DNA from: JADHLJ01 sp038118725 | Lineage (GTDB): Bacteria; Pseudomonadota; Alphaproteobacteria; Thalassobaculales; Thalassobaculaceae | Assembly (NCBI GenBank): GCA_038118725.1 | Contig: JAYOIK010000013.1 | Coordinates: forward strand, 11,762-75,761 | Direction of reading: 5' to 3' | DNA: 64,000 nt | In this document: piece by piece, positions 24,801-33,353 of the stretch | Numbering within the stretch: the first letter of the stretch is position 1 | Layout: every line of letters begins with the position of its first letter | Made by a program: the position numbers and the translations under genes | The notes under the pieces: generated by a model | Told to the model about the DNA's origin: nothing | The model's database searches: none | The model's input: the letters and a program-made list of their open reading frames with translations, nothing else

Positions 24801-26003
24801 GTGAAAGACTTTCAATTCGCGAACCTTTTCAAGAAGATTTCCAGGCAGGATTTCATCGACAGCCACCATGACCGGCGCGCCTACCACGAGGCGGGAGCGA
24901 TTGAGAATGTCAGGGAGATATTCTCTTGGGATCATCTGAACGATCTCTTCAATCGCCCCAAGCTCTGGAACGGCGAGATGATGGAACTGGCGATCAACGG
25001 CAATGTCTTGCCGCCGCCACAATACGCTTCACCAGGCATGGGGCGTCTGGGAGAACGGGTTTTGCGGCCGGATCGGGAGAAGGTGAATCATTTCCTGCGT
25101 CAGGGAGCGACACTGGTTCTGGATTATCTCGAGGGAATTCATCCTGAAATTCGTGATGTGGCGACCTGCATTGAGCGTCTTACCGGTACCGCTGTCTCGT
25201 GCAATGCCTATTGTTCTTGGCAAAGCGTTCAGGGATACGCCTCTCATTTTGACACGATGTGCGTTTTCGCGATTCAGATCGAGGGCGAGAAGACCTGGAA
25301 CATCTATGACGGGCGGGTGAACGAGCCCATGGCGATCCCGGGCGCGCGTCCCGCGGATTTTTCAAGGGAGCAGCATGATCGCCAAAAAGGTCCGGTAGCC
25401 CAGCAAATCGTCATGCGCCCGGGTGATGTTCTTTATCTGCCGCGCGGGCTTTATCATGACGCGCTTGCCACCGACACCGCATCGCTGCATCTGTCTTTCG
25501 GCGCGACCTATATGGCGGGTTTCTCGGCTCTCAGCTTGCTGATTGGCGAGTTGCAACGCGAGGAGTTTTTTCGCAAGCGTTTACCGCATTTCGACTCCCG
25601 CGAGGAACTGGCGGGGTATTTGACGGAAGTCGGCGCCAAGGTTGCCGAGCGTATGGCGGATGACGGATTTCAGAATCTCGTGCGCGGGCATATGCTGGGG
25701 AATCTCGGAGATAAGATCAGCGGACACCGGCTGCCGGATCGAGGCGCGGACCGCTATTATCTGGTAACCCGACGCGATCTTCGTCTTGTGCGCCGGGGTG
25801 CGGCCATGCGGTTGGATGGTGGTTCCAAGCCCCTGGATGTCGCGCCCGAACTGGCGAATATCGCGCGCCACATCGCGGAAAATGAATCCTTCTGGGTAAC
25901 CGGCTTGCCGGGATTCGTCGACCATGCGCAAACAACTATCCAGGATTTCCTCTCGTCTCTGGAAAGTCATGAAATCATTTTCCAGGTTACGGGACGAACA
26001 TAG
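24801..26003 (+). CDS. JmjC/cupin-like Fe(II)/2-oxoglutarate oxygenase
   Basis: A 400-residue protein of the cupin_4/JmjC type. The iron triad fits H149, D151 (YASHFDTMCVFAIQIEG) and H219 (VLYLPRGLYHDALA). The following LSFGATYMAGFSALSLL and C-terminal helical part resemble the YcfD/RoxA group, which hydroxylates ribosomal proteins, but the substrate here is unknown. The GTG start has no rival; a weak GGAG lies upstream. It leads an apparent operon with ST2, the TPR-sulfotransferase and yggS (gaps of 11, 16 and 1 bp). Hydroxylation followed by sulfation is a conceivable joint activity but is only inference. Confidence 0.87.
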   Translation: MKDFQFANLFKKISRQDFIDSHHDRRAYHEAGAIENVREIFSWDHLNDLFNRPKLWNGEMMELAINGNVLPPPQYASPGMGRLGERVLRPDREKVNHFLRQGATLVLDYLEGIHPEIRDVATCIERLTGTAVSCNAYCSWQSVQGYASHFDTMCVFAIQIEGEKTWNIYDGRVNEPMAIPGARPADFSREQHDRQKGPVAQQIVMRPGDVLYLPRGLYHDALATDTASLHLSFGATYMAGFSALSLLIGELQREEFFRKRLPHFDSREELAGYLTEVGAKVAERMADDGFQNLVRGHMLGNLGDKISGHRLPDRGADRYYLVTRRDLRLVRRGAAMRLDGGSKPLDVAPELANIARHIAENESFWVTGLPGFVDHAQTTIQDFLSSLESHEIIFQVTGRT

Positions 26004-26014
26004 GGAGACCGTCG

Positions 26015-26860
26015 GTGGCGGGGATTGTTTGGCTCGCGTCCTATCCGAAATCGGGCAATACCTGGTTGCGGTTGTTCATGGAAAACCTGTTTCGCAACGC
26101 GATGCAGCCGGTCCCGATCAACGATCTGCGGGTCGCGCGGTTCGGCGACGCGGCCTATCCGATCTACGAACAAGTGGCCGGTCGACTCTTGGAGGGCGCC
26201 AGTGACGCCGAGTTCAACGCGCTCAGAGAGCCGGTGCAACGTTACCTCGCGAGCCGACCGGAAACCACGTTCGTGAAGACGCATAATGCCTTGCTTCGCC
26301 ATGAAGGGGTCCCGCTGATTGAGTTGCGGCATACCGCCGGCGCGGTTTATCTGCTTCGCAATCCCTTTGATTTGACGGTGTCGCTCGCCGATCACTTTCG
26401 CATCAGCCATGATGACGCGATCGAGGCGATGGCCTCGCCCTACCATCATACCAAGACAACACCGATGGCGATCTTCCAACTTCTGGGTGGCTGGACGAAC
26501 CATTACCGATCCTGGTTCGGCGTGGAGAACTTCAATCCGCTTTTCATTCGCTATGAGGACACGATCCGTGATCCGGTTAAATCATTCGGACGTTTCATGC
26601 GTTATCTCGGCTTGCCCAAGAACCCGGAACGCCTGAAACGGGCAATCAGGAATAGCGCCTTCAAGGAAGTGGAGCGCCAAGAACGTGAATCCGGCTTCAA
26701 GGAGCGCGTGCATCCGAATCAGAAGTTTTTCCGCGCTGGCAAGGTCGGCGGATACAAGGAAATACTCAACGACAAACAGATTGGTCGGATCATCGACGCG
26801 CATGGCGAGCTGATGCTGGAACAGAAATATATCTCCAAGGACGGTCGCCCGAGGGTGTGA
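26015..26860 (+). CDS. Sulfotransferase domain protein (ST2)
   Basis: A 281-residue sulfotransferase very like ST1. It has SYPKSGNTW at 9-17, FVKTHNALL, YLLRNPFDLTVSLADH for the PAPS 3'-phosphate, and FIRYEDTIRDP. Near the C terminus it has FKERVHPNQKFFRAGKVGGYKE, where ST1 has FTERPPHAERFFREGKAG, so the two derive from one ancestor. It starts with GTG behind a GGGAG site and lies 11 bp after the oxygenase gene. The acceptor cannot be deduced. No signal peptide or membrane segment is seen. Confidence 0.9.
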   Translation: MAGIVWLASYPKSGNTWLRLFMENLFRNAMQPVPINDLRVARFGDAAYPIYEQVAGRLLEGASDAEFNALREPVQRYLASRPETTFVKTHNALLRHEGVPLIELRHTAGAVYLLRNPFDLTVSLADHFRISHDDAIEAMASPYHHTKTTPMAIFQLLGGWTNHYRSWFGVENFNPLFIRYEDTIRDPVKSFGRFMRYLGLPKNPERLKRAIRNSAFKEVERQERESGFKERVHPNQKFFRAGKVGGYKEILNDKQIGRIIDAHGELMLEQKYISKDGRPRV

Positions 26861-26876
26861 CGCGAATGGCGCTTAG

Positions 26877-28796
26877 ATGAAGTCCGTTGACCCCAACCTA
26901 GCCTTTCAATCAGCCGAGAAGGCCGCCGCCAAGGGAGATTGGGTCGGCGCGCGCCGCGCCTATGGCCGGGTTTTGAAATCAATGCCTCGGGATTGGCGGG
27001 GCTTCTATCGAGCGGGACTGATCGAGGCGCGAGGCGGCCATTACGAACAGGCCGAGAAAGCCTTTGGTCGGGCGCGGGCGCTCTCTCCGGAAAATCCCGA
27101 TGTCGCGGCTAATCTCGCGCAAGTCTATCTGCTGATGGACGAGCCGGCGTTAGCGCTGGACCTGCTAGGACCGATTGCCGAAAAAACCCCCAACCTACCG
27201 GAGGTCCATCAGCGAATTGGCTTGGCGCGGCAAGAGCTTGGTCACATGGAAGAGGCCGAGGAGGCCTATCGCCGAGCGATGGATCAGGGCTCGACGGACC
27301 CAGGCGTTCTAAACAATCGCGCCGTCGTCTTGCAAAGCCTTGGACGGTCCATGGAGGCGATTGGCTTGCTGGAGATATTGGTCCGGCGTGGCGTGACTGG
27401 AACCGAGATGCTTAACAATCTTGGCAATCTCTATCGGGGGGTGGGAAGATTCGACGAGTCCGCGGCGATTTTCGCGACCGCTGTTACACGCGCGCCAAAC
27501 AACTCCCACCTCCATAGAAACATAGCCTTGTTGAACCGTGATCGTGGAGATATCGCAAAGGGCATCACGGCGGCCCGGCGGGCCGCGATTTGTGCGCCGG
27601 AAGCCATGGATGGCCTGGTGATCATCGCGGAGATGCTTGAGCATCGCGCTGATCTCGATGAAGCGACCACTCTTCTCCGCCGTGTCGCCACCGGGGCGCC
27701 GGGAAATGCCGACGCGATTGCCTTGCAAGCGCGCATTCAACGCCGCCTCGGTGACGCGGCCGGCGCGCATGGAATGTTGGAGCGAGTTCTATCCCGGGAT
27801 GAGAGTTTACCGGGGGCGCATAAGCTCTTGTTTGAAGCAGCCCAAGCCGAGCAATCGCTAGGGCGGTTCGCGGACGCCTTCGAGACACTGGTCAAGGCCA
27901 ATCGTCGGCAACTGAAGGCGATGCGCCCGGGTCTGGTCGATGCAAACCGCGTGTTCCGGCAAATTCGCGATCTCGCGCGTGTCATTGACGCTATTGATCC
28001 GGAACAATTCTCGGCGCCGGCCTTGGACCACACCGAGGCGCCGGTGTTTCTGGTTGGATTCCCACGATCTGGAACCACGCTACTTGACCAGATTCTCGAT
28101 AGCCACCCTTCGGTCGTCGTCCTTGAGGAACGACCCTTGGTCGTGGGCATGATCGCGCGCATGAACCGCGATGGATATCGTTATCCCGATGATCTTGATC
28201 GTTTGGATGAGGCTGCCCTGGCGACTTTGCGGCGAGGCTATCTGACGGACCGGGACGGATACGTTCATGTCCCGGAAGGTCATGTTTTTGTCGACAAGAT
28301 GCCGCTGAACATTGTTCACGCCGCGCTTATCCGACGGGTTTTTCCCGGCGCGCGGTTTCTTCTTGCCTTGCGTGATCCTCGCGACATTTGCTTGAGTTGT
28401 TTCATGCAGTCGTTTGAACTGAACGATTGGATGGCCGCGTTTACGGATATTCGGATGACCGCCGAACTCTTTAATGCCGTGTTTGATCTCTGGCGCCAGA
28501 CGTCGGAGCGACTTTCCTTGGACTATCACCAGGTTCGCTACGAGGATCTGATTGGGGACCTTCGAGGCACGGCTTCGGCGGCAATCGAATTCTTGGGCCT
28601 GGAATGGGATGAGGAAATGGCGAGCTTCCATGAACACGCCAAACGCCGAGGGCATCTCAATACACCAAGCCATGCGCAGGTAACCCAGCCGGTATACGGC
28701 CACGCCGTGCAACGCTGGAAGCGATACGGCGCGGCGATGGAAGAACCCGCGCGCGTTCTTGAACCCAGCCGGGTCGCCCTTGGATATGGAGCCTGA
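26877..28796 (+). CDS. TPR-repeat protein fused to a sulfotransferase domain
   Basis: A 639-residue fusion. Residues 1 to about 340 are a run of tetratricopeptide repeats (eight or so 34-residue units such as AGLIEARGGHYEQAEKAFGR and NNLGNLYRGVGRFDESAAIF). Residues about 385-620 are a sulfotransferase domain with the loop VGFPRSGTTLLDQIL at about 391, RDPRDICLSCFMQ for the 3'-phosphate and VRYEDLIGDL. TPR-sulfotransferase fusions are widespread in marine proteobacteria; the TPR part probably recruits a protein or the acceptor. It sits 16 bp after ST2, and its stop is followed one base later by the yggS ATG. Its domain differs from ST1/ST2 (FPRSGTT versus YPKSGNT), so it is a separate lineage. 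Confidence 0.9.
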   Translation: MKSVDPNLAFQSAEKAAAKGDWVGARRAYGRVLKSMPRDWRGFYRAGLIEARGGHYEQAEKAFGRARALSPENPDVAANLAQVYLLMDEPALALDLLGPIAEKTPNLPEVHQRIGLARQELGHMEEAEEAYRRAMDQGSTDPGVLNNRAVVLQSLGRSMEAIGLLEILVRRGVTGTEMLNNLGNLYRGVGRFDESAAIFATAVTRAPNNSHLHRNIALLNRDRGDIAKGITAARRAAICAPEAMDGLVIIAEMLEHRADLDEATTLLRRVATGAPGNADAIALQARIQRRLGDAAGAHGMLERVLSRDESLPGAHKLLFEAAQAEQSLGRFADAFETLVKANRRQLKAMRPGLVDANRVFRQIRDLARVIDAIDPEQFSAPALDHTEAPVFLVGFPRSGTTLLDQILDSHPSVVVLEERPLVVGMIARMNRDGYRYPDDLDRLDEAALATLRRGYLTDRDGYVHVPEGHVFVDKMPLNIVHAALIRRVFPGARFLLALRDPRDICLSCFMQSFELNDWMAAFTDIRMTAELFNAVFDLWRQTSERLSLDYHQVRYEDLIGDLRGTASAAIEFLGLEWDEEMASFHEHAKRRGHLNTPSHAQVTQPVYGHAVQRWKRYGAAMEEPARVLEPSRVALGYGA

Positions 28797-28797
28797 C

Positions 28798-29508
28798 ATG
28801 AGCAAAGTGTCGATACCGAAAACTTCGTCGGAGGATACCGCCGAGGTCTCGGAAAATCTGGAAGAGATCAATACCAAGATTTTCGACGCGGCTCGTCGGG
28901 CGGGCCGGTCGGCGTCGGATGTTTCATTGGTCGCGGTAAGTAAGGTTCAGCCGTTCGGGCGTGTCGAGGCGGCTTGCTTGGCGGGACACCGGGTTTTCGG
29001 CGAAAACCGGGTCCAGGAGGCGATGGAACGCTGGCCGAGCTTGCGGGCCCGTTTCCCGGATCTGAAGCTGCATTTGATCGGGCCGCTTCAAACCAACAAA
29101 GTCGCCGACGCGGTGGCGTTCTTTGATGTGATCGAGAGCGTTGATCGCCCGAAACTGGCGGCGGCCCTGCGACGCGAGATGGACAAGCAGGGGGTTAGCC
29201 GACCGTGCTTCATCCAGGTAAACACCGGAGAGGAGCCTCGGAAAGCCGGTGTCGCGCCCTTGGAAGCCGACTCCTTCATCACAAGCTGTCGGGACGAACA
29301 CGGGTTGGATATCGTGGGCCTCATGTGCATTCCCCCGCAAAGCGAGGAACCGGCTCTGCATTTCGCGCTGCTCCGCGAGATAGCCCTACGCAACGACGTA
29401 GCCTCGCTTAGCATGGGGATGAGTGGTGACTTCGAGACCGCGATAGAGCTTGGCGCCACCCATATCCGTGTGGGCACCGCTATTTTTGGCGCGCGTGAGC
29501 AGCGGTAG
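28798..29508 (+). CDS. yggS: YggS family pyridoxal 5'-phosphate homeostasis protein
   Basis: A 236-residue PLP-binding TIM-barrel protein that buffers vitamin B6. The PLP lysine is K49 in LVAVSKVQP; GENRVQEAMERWP, HLIGPLQTNK and LSMGMSGDFETAIELGATHIRVGTAIFG are family signatures. The ATG at 28798 is one base after the previous stop, suggesting coupling; an in-frame ATG within the preceding gene is less likely. About 20 variable residues precede the conserved start (EEINTKIFDAARRAG), a little longer than usual. It is convergent with the L,D-transpeptidase gene. Confidence 0.94.
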   Translation: MSKVSIPKTSSEDTAEVSENLEEINTKIFDAARRAGRSASDVSLVAVSKVQPFGRVEAACLAGHRVFGENRVQEAMERWPSLRARFPDLKLHLIGPLQTNKVADAVAFFDVIESVDRPKLAAALRREMDKQGVSRPCFIQVNTGEEPRKAGVAPLEADSFITSCRDEHGLDIVGLMCIPPQSEEPALHFALLREIALRNDVASLSMGMSGDFETAIELGATHIRVGTAIFGAREQR

Positions 29509-30045
29509 TTATCTCGCCTGGCCAGTGGTCGCTAATCTTATGGTCATGATCGCGCCCGCTTCGAGGTGCTCGAGCAAAGCCCGAAGATCATCCAATCGCA
29601 AGGCGACACAACCTTGGGTCGGCGCGAAATCGGGCCTCGCGACATGCATGAAAATGGCGCTGCCGAGGCCTGGAACTGGTGGATCGTCATTGTATCCAAG
29701 CTCGACGACGATGTCGTAGAGGCCATCCTCTCGCCATAGGGTCTCATGACTTCCCGCATAGGGCAACGTGACGAGGCGATTGTATTGTTTCGAATCTCGC
29801 GGATCGTCGCACCAGCCCATTGAGCCTGTGATCACGACCAAGGGCTGGGCGGTTTTCAGCGCGATAACGCGGTCTTGTCGATAGAAAACCCGCCGAAGAC
29901 GCCAATCACCCAGCGGCGTGCATTGATCGCCCTCGCGTTTCGCGTTTGTCGCGCCGCCAGCGCCGATCGCGCATCGGTACTCTTGATCATGGATGAGGAG
30001 CCGCGCGCGGGTGGGATCGTCGGATGTCTCGACAATGAGCGTCAT
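29509..30045 (-). CDS. L,D-transpeptidase (YkuD domain) family protein without a visible signal peptide
   Basis: A 178-residue YkuD-domain protein. The catalytic region is FMHVARPDFAPTQGCVALRLDDL, with H134 and nucleophile C146; the canonical motif has SxGC, and here it is TQGC. YkuD enzymes make 3-3 cross-links in peptidoglycan or attach lipoproteins. The protein starts MTLIVETSDD with no signal sequence, as in some short family members whose export or role is unclear. The stop codon touches that of yggS on the other strand. The next gene upstream is an unrelated conserved protein 24 bp away. Confidence 0.85.
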   Translation of the reverse strand: MTLIVETSDDPTRARLLIHDQEYRCAIGAGGATNAKREGDQCTPLGDWRLRRVFYRQDRVIALKTAQPLVVITGSMGWCDDPRDSKQYNRLVTLPYAGSHETLWREDGLYDIVVELGYNDDPPVPGLGSAIFMHVARPDFAPTQGCVALRLDDLRALLEHLEAGAIMTIRLATTGQAR

Positions 30046-30069
30046 GCGGAAAGTTTTGCCTGTCCAAGG

Positions 30070-31032
30070 TTAGCCCTTCGGCATGGTTTCGTATTTTCCA
30101 AGGGCTCGCAACATCCATCCATGGACGTCGTTGGAATCGGTGGGGACCTGAAGTGTTTCTTGGGATGTAGCCCCCGATCGTTCCGCCTGGGCGGCGTGGG
30201 ATCGCGCGATCAGCCGATCCAGGGCATTCGCCGGGGCGGATTTAAGACGCTGGTCTCGGTTGGCGACCGGTTGCGTGATTGCCGCGTTCGTCGCCTGGGT
30301 TGAAACCGGGACGGGACGCTGGGGAAGGCCGAACAATCCCGCCCTAGCGGCGGCATCGGATGGTATGAATCCCCCACCTTTCGCCGGTGGATTTTTCGCA
30401 AGTCGCTCAATGAGGGTTTCACGCGCCGGCGTTTGGATGGTCGGTGATGACACCGAGGCCAGTTGTGGCGCGGAAGTCGTGTTTCCCTGGCTAACGGGGT
30501 TTTGAGCAACGTGGCTCTGGGCAACGTGGCTCTGGGTAACGTGACTCTGGGCGACTGGATTGGGAGTCGCTGGCGCCGGACCGATTGGAGCCTGGCTTAC
30601 CGTGCCCTGAAGACTCGGGGCGGCTCTCGCAAGACTGGTTACACCGTCATTTCGAGATCCGGCGAACGCCGCAAAGGCTGTTTCCGCGATATCGGAGCCC
30701 GTTTCCGCTTCGACAATGTTGTTGCTCACCGCCGCCAACAACCCGACCGGACCGCCGTAAATCGCGCCGCCGATGGCACGTGGAGCCGAGGCGATCTCAT
30801 CTCCGGTAACGGCGCGGTAGATCGAGGAAACCACCGGAATGTGCTGCAGCGGGTTTATGATGTCCAAGACGTCCTTGAAGCCGAAGCCATCGGAGCCCCA
30901 GCCGTCGGAATTAGGACCCTGATTGTCCAGGATGGCGATTTGATCGGGATCGACATCCGCCTCGCCGCTGGGCGTCGTATCGAAACGAAAGGGCGATTGG
31001 ATCGACGTTGAATTTGATATCAGGCTAGTCAT
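30070..31032 (-). CDS. Conserved hypothetical protein with low-complexity Gln/Ser/Pro-rich centre
   Basis: A 320-residue protein that I do not recognise by function. Residues about 55-120 form a conserved-looking block (FKDVLDIINPLQHIPVVSSIYRAVTGDEI and GGAIYGGPVGLLAAVSNNIVEAETG) that I recall in uncharacterised alphaproteobacterial proteins; it has small-residue, weakly hydrophobic segments but no clear membrane helix. The centre is Ala/Gln/Ser/Pro-rich with a short tandem repeat HVAQS. The C-terminal tail (DSNDVHGWMLRALGKYETM) is hydrophilic. I chose the ATG at 31032, after GAGGAAATTTTC; an upstream in-frame ATG is less convincing. No neighbour suggests a role. Confidence 0.75.
   Translation of the reverse strand: MTSLISNSTSIQSPFRFDTTPSGEADVDPDQIAILDNQGPNSDGWGSDGFGFKDVLDIINPLQHIPVVSSIYRAVTGDEIASAPRAIGGAIYGGPVGLLAAVSNNIVEAETGSDIAETAFAAFAGSRNDGVTSLARAAPSLQGTVSQAPIGPAPATPNPVAQSHVTQSHVAQSHVAQNPVSQGNTTSAPQLASVSSPTIQTPARETLIERLAKNPPAKGGGFIPSDAAARAGLFGLPQRPVPVSTQATNAAITQPVANRDQRLKSAPANALDRLIARSHAAQAERSGATSQETLQVPTDSNDVHGWMLRALGKYETMPKG
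30506..30550 (-). repeat. Three tandem 15 bp repeats (HVAQS coding repeat)
   Basis: Units GCAACGTGGCTCTGG at 30506 and 30521 are identical and the third (30536) differs at two bases. On the coding strand each unit encodes five residues (HVAQS or HVTQS), so copy-number change would not shift the frame. They lie in the low-complexity centre of the conserved hypothetical protein and are a likely slippage hotspot. Confidence 0.9.
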
Positions 31033-31142
31033 GAAAATTTCCTCCGCGATTGGTAGAGCAATTCTCATACCAATTGGAGGATTCGGATTTTAGAACTTAG
31101 TCCAGTGGCGTGAATCCAGCGAAGATCCTTGATCTTCCAAGG

Positions 31143-32324
31143 CTAAAACAGATGCCCGGTCTTATCCGCCTTGGTTTTCAGATAGCGGGCGTTGTGCTGA
31201 TTCGACGGAAAAACATGCGCCACGCGCTCAACCACATTCACGCCCGCGGCGGCTAGTTGCTCGACCTTGTCGGGATTGTTGGTGAGGAGCCGGACGGAGC
31301 CGATGCCCAGCTGCCGCAAAATCTCCGCGGCCGGTTCATAGATTCGTTCATCGGCGTCGAAGCCGAGTTGCTCGTTGGCGTCGACGGTGTCGACACCCAA
31401 GTCCTGCAGTGTATAGGCGCGCAGCTTATTGACCAGTCCGATGTCGCGGCCCTCCTGGGCGAGATACACCAGCACACCTCCACCTTCGGATTCGATGGCC
31501 TGTATCGCGCCTCTAAGTTGATCGCCGCAATCGCAGCGCAGACTGCCGAGGAGGTCGCCGGTAAGACAGGCGGAATGCAGCCTGATCAGAACAGGATGGC
31601 TGGTGTCCGGCTCGCCGATGACGATCGCGACGTGTTCCTCTCCCCCGTCCAGGGGCCGAAAGGCCACGAGCTTTGCGTTCTCGGCATCGCTCAGCGGCAC
31701 GCGCGCGGAGGCGGCTTGAACCAGCCGACGCGCCCGCAAGGCCGGAAAGGCTTGGATATCCCTGGTTTCAACCAGTAAGAGCCCGATGTCACGGCTCCAG
31801 GTCGACAGCCGCTCCACGTCGAGGGTTGAGGCGCGCGCGAATAGCACCGCCGGCAGTAGACGCGCGAATTTGACCAGTTGTACGGCCATCTGGACCAAAC
31901 CGTCCTCGGGCTCGGGAATGACCGACAACTCCGATAGGCCACGCCCGGTAGTCTCGTCCTGGTCGGCTCCCGGAGCGATGGTCGGGTCGGCGATCCGCCG
32001 CACCAAAGCCGCGTCGGTGTTCATCGGAAGTATCAGACTTTGCACCGACGACGGCGCGGGAGATGGCTTTATCGCGGCGACCCGGTTTCTGGTCAGCGCG
32101 ACGGTGGGTTGCGAGCCGGTCAACCGCATCAGCATTCGCAGACTATCACGCGTGGCCATCTCGGCGGCCTGGATCGCGATCGCCGAGTGCTGGTTGGTGT
32201 CTCGAACGATAACCATGGCGCCGCGGCGTAGGTCCGCTATGGCGCGATCAATTGAGATCTGCGCCGAGGATGGTGTTGCCGTCACGGACGCGCCCGGGCT
32301 GGGAACTGGGTCAAGCTTGGACAT
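31143..32324 (-). CDS. ribA: GTP cyclohydrolase II (RibA-type) with degenerate N-terminal domain
   Basis: A 393-residue protein. The C-terminal half (about 205-393) is a full GTP cyclohydrolase II, the first step of riboflavin synthesis. It has the zinc ligands C253, C264 and C266 in HSACLTGDLLGSLRCDCGDQL, then YLAQEGRDIGLVNKLRAY, DANEQLGF and LLTNNPDKVEQL. The N-terminal half resembles the start of 3,4-dihydroxybutanone-4-phosphate synthase (IDRAIADLRRGAMVIV) but lacks its acidic catalytic motif (DDEDRE-type), so it is probably inactive or repurposed. The ATG at 32324 is one of several nearby; it is divergent from the hydrolase gene 105 bp away. Confidence 0.88.
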   Translation of the reverse strand: MSKLDPVPSPGASVTATPSSAQISIDRAIADLRRGAMVIVRDTNQHSAIAIQAAEMATRDSLRMLMRLTGSQPTVALTRNRVAAIKPSPAPSSVQSLILPMNTDAALVRRIADPTIAPGADQDETTGRGLSELSVIPEPEDGLVQMAVQLVKFARLLPAVLFARASTLDVERLSTWSRDIGLLLVETRDIQAFPALRARRLVQAASARVPLSDAENAKLVAFRPLDGGEEHVAIVIGEPDTSHPVLIRLHSACLTGDLLGSLRCDCGDQLRGAIQAIESEGGGVLVYLAQEGRDIGLVNKLRAYTLQDLGVDTVDANEQLGFDADERIYEPAAEILRQLGIGSVRLLTNNPDKVEQLAAAGVNVVERVAHVFPSNQHNARYLKTKADKTGHLF

Positions 32325-32429
32325 GCCCGTCATGAACATCATGCCGTCGCGAGGGTCAAGGCCTCTTGCAAGGATCAAGGCGTTAAGACAGTCTTCACGC
32401 ACGTCTGCTGGACTGATTGTGAGCATGTG

Positions 32430-33314
32430 ATGACGCGCGCGGGCCTGGTTTTCCGAGATTTTGATCAAGCCGCCCTCGACCGCGAATACAATAATCGCGA
32501 AAAGGTTCCCGACTCCGCCGACATCGCCGAGCGCTGGATGCGGCGTGGGGCGGAGGCGCGCTCGGCGATGTCCTGTCGCCTCGATCTCGCCTATGGCCCG
32601 CATGAGCGACAAAAGATCGATCTCTTTCCATGCGCGCAGCCCGGCGCCCCGGCGCTCGCTTTCGTGCATGGTGGCTATTGGCATAGCCGAGACAAGACGC
32701 TTGCGCATTTCATCGCGCCTTTCTTCGTGGCGTCGGGCGTCAACTTCATCAGTATTGGGTACCGGCTCTGCCCGGAAGTGGGTATCGGCGACATTGTCGA
32801 GGATGTTCGGGCCGCGTTCCGTTGGGTTCACGAAAACGCGGCGGATCTGGGTATCGATGGTCGTCGCCTGTTTATCGCCGGCCACTCCGCCGGCGGCCAT
32901 ATCGCGGCGATCCTATGCGGTCCGAATGGCGCGCCATCGGGTCTCGTCAAGGGCGGCTGTTCGATCAGCGGGTTGCATGATCTCGAGCCCGTGCGTCTTA
33001 CTTATCTGAACGAATCGCTTGGCTTGGACCATGAAACCGCCCGAATGTTGAGCCCGGTTGAGCGGGCAAGGAACCTGGAACCTGGATCGGGCTTGGATCT
33101 CCCGCCGCTACTATTGACGGTCGGTGGCGAGGAGGGGCCGGAATATGCGCGTCAACGCGATGATCTGGAGGCCGCGTTACGCGCCGCGCGTCAACCCGTG
33201 CGTGTTGTTGAAAGTCCCGGAGCCAATCACTTCACCGCGTGCGAGGCGATTTGCGACCCCTCTCATCCGCTCTCCGACGCCATGCTTCGTCTGATATTGG
33301 CGCCGGGATTTTGA
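32430..33314 (+). CDS. Alpha/beta hydrolase (carboxylesterase / kynurenine formamidase-like)
   Basis: A 294-residue alpha/beta-hydrolase. The oxyanion-hole motif HGGYW is at 80-84, the nucleophile S153 is in GHSAGGHIAA, an acid lies in the TVGGEEGPE region, and the histidine is in PGANHF. HGGYW plus GHSAGGH and the YGPHERQKIDLF segment are typical of arylformamidase-like esterases, but no tryptophan-catabolism gene is adjacent, so the substrate is open. Start is the ATG directly after a GTG. A DUF427 gene follows after 39 bp, probably in the same unit. Confidence 0.87.
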   Translation: MTRAGLVFRDFDQAALDREYNNREKVPDSADIAERWMRRGAEARSAMSCRLDLAYGPHERQKIDLFPCAQPGAPALAFVHGGYWHSRDKTLAHFIAPFFVASGVNFISIGYRLCPEVGIGDIVEDVRAAFRWVHENAADLGIDGRRLFIAGHSAGGHIAAILCGPNGAPSGLVKGGCSISGLHDLEPVRLTYLNESLGLDHETARMLSPVERARNLEPGSGLDLPPLLLTVGGEEGPEYARQRDDLEAALRAARQPVRVVESPGANHFTACEAICDPSHPLSDAMLRLILAPGF

Positions 33315-33353
33315 CCATGATTGGACAGACCCCGGCCTCGGAAGGGAAATAGA

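Noticed and set aside
30506..30550. The 15 bp repeats as a CRISPR array or regulatory iteron
   Set aside because: There are only three units with no spacers, in frame within a coding sequence, so it is a protein repeat.
32325..32900. Upstream extension of RibA to 32900
   Set aside because: It shadows the divergent alpha/beta hydrolase gene and shows no conserved sequence.
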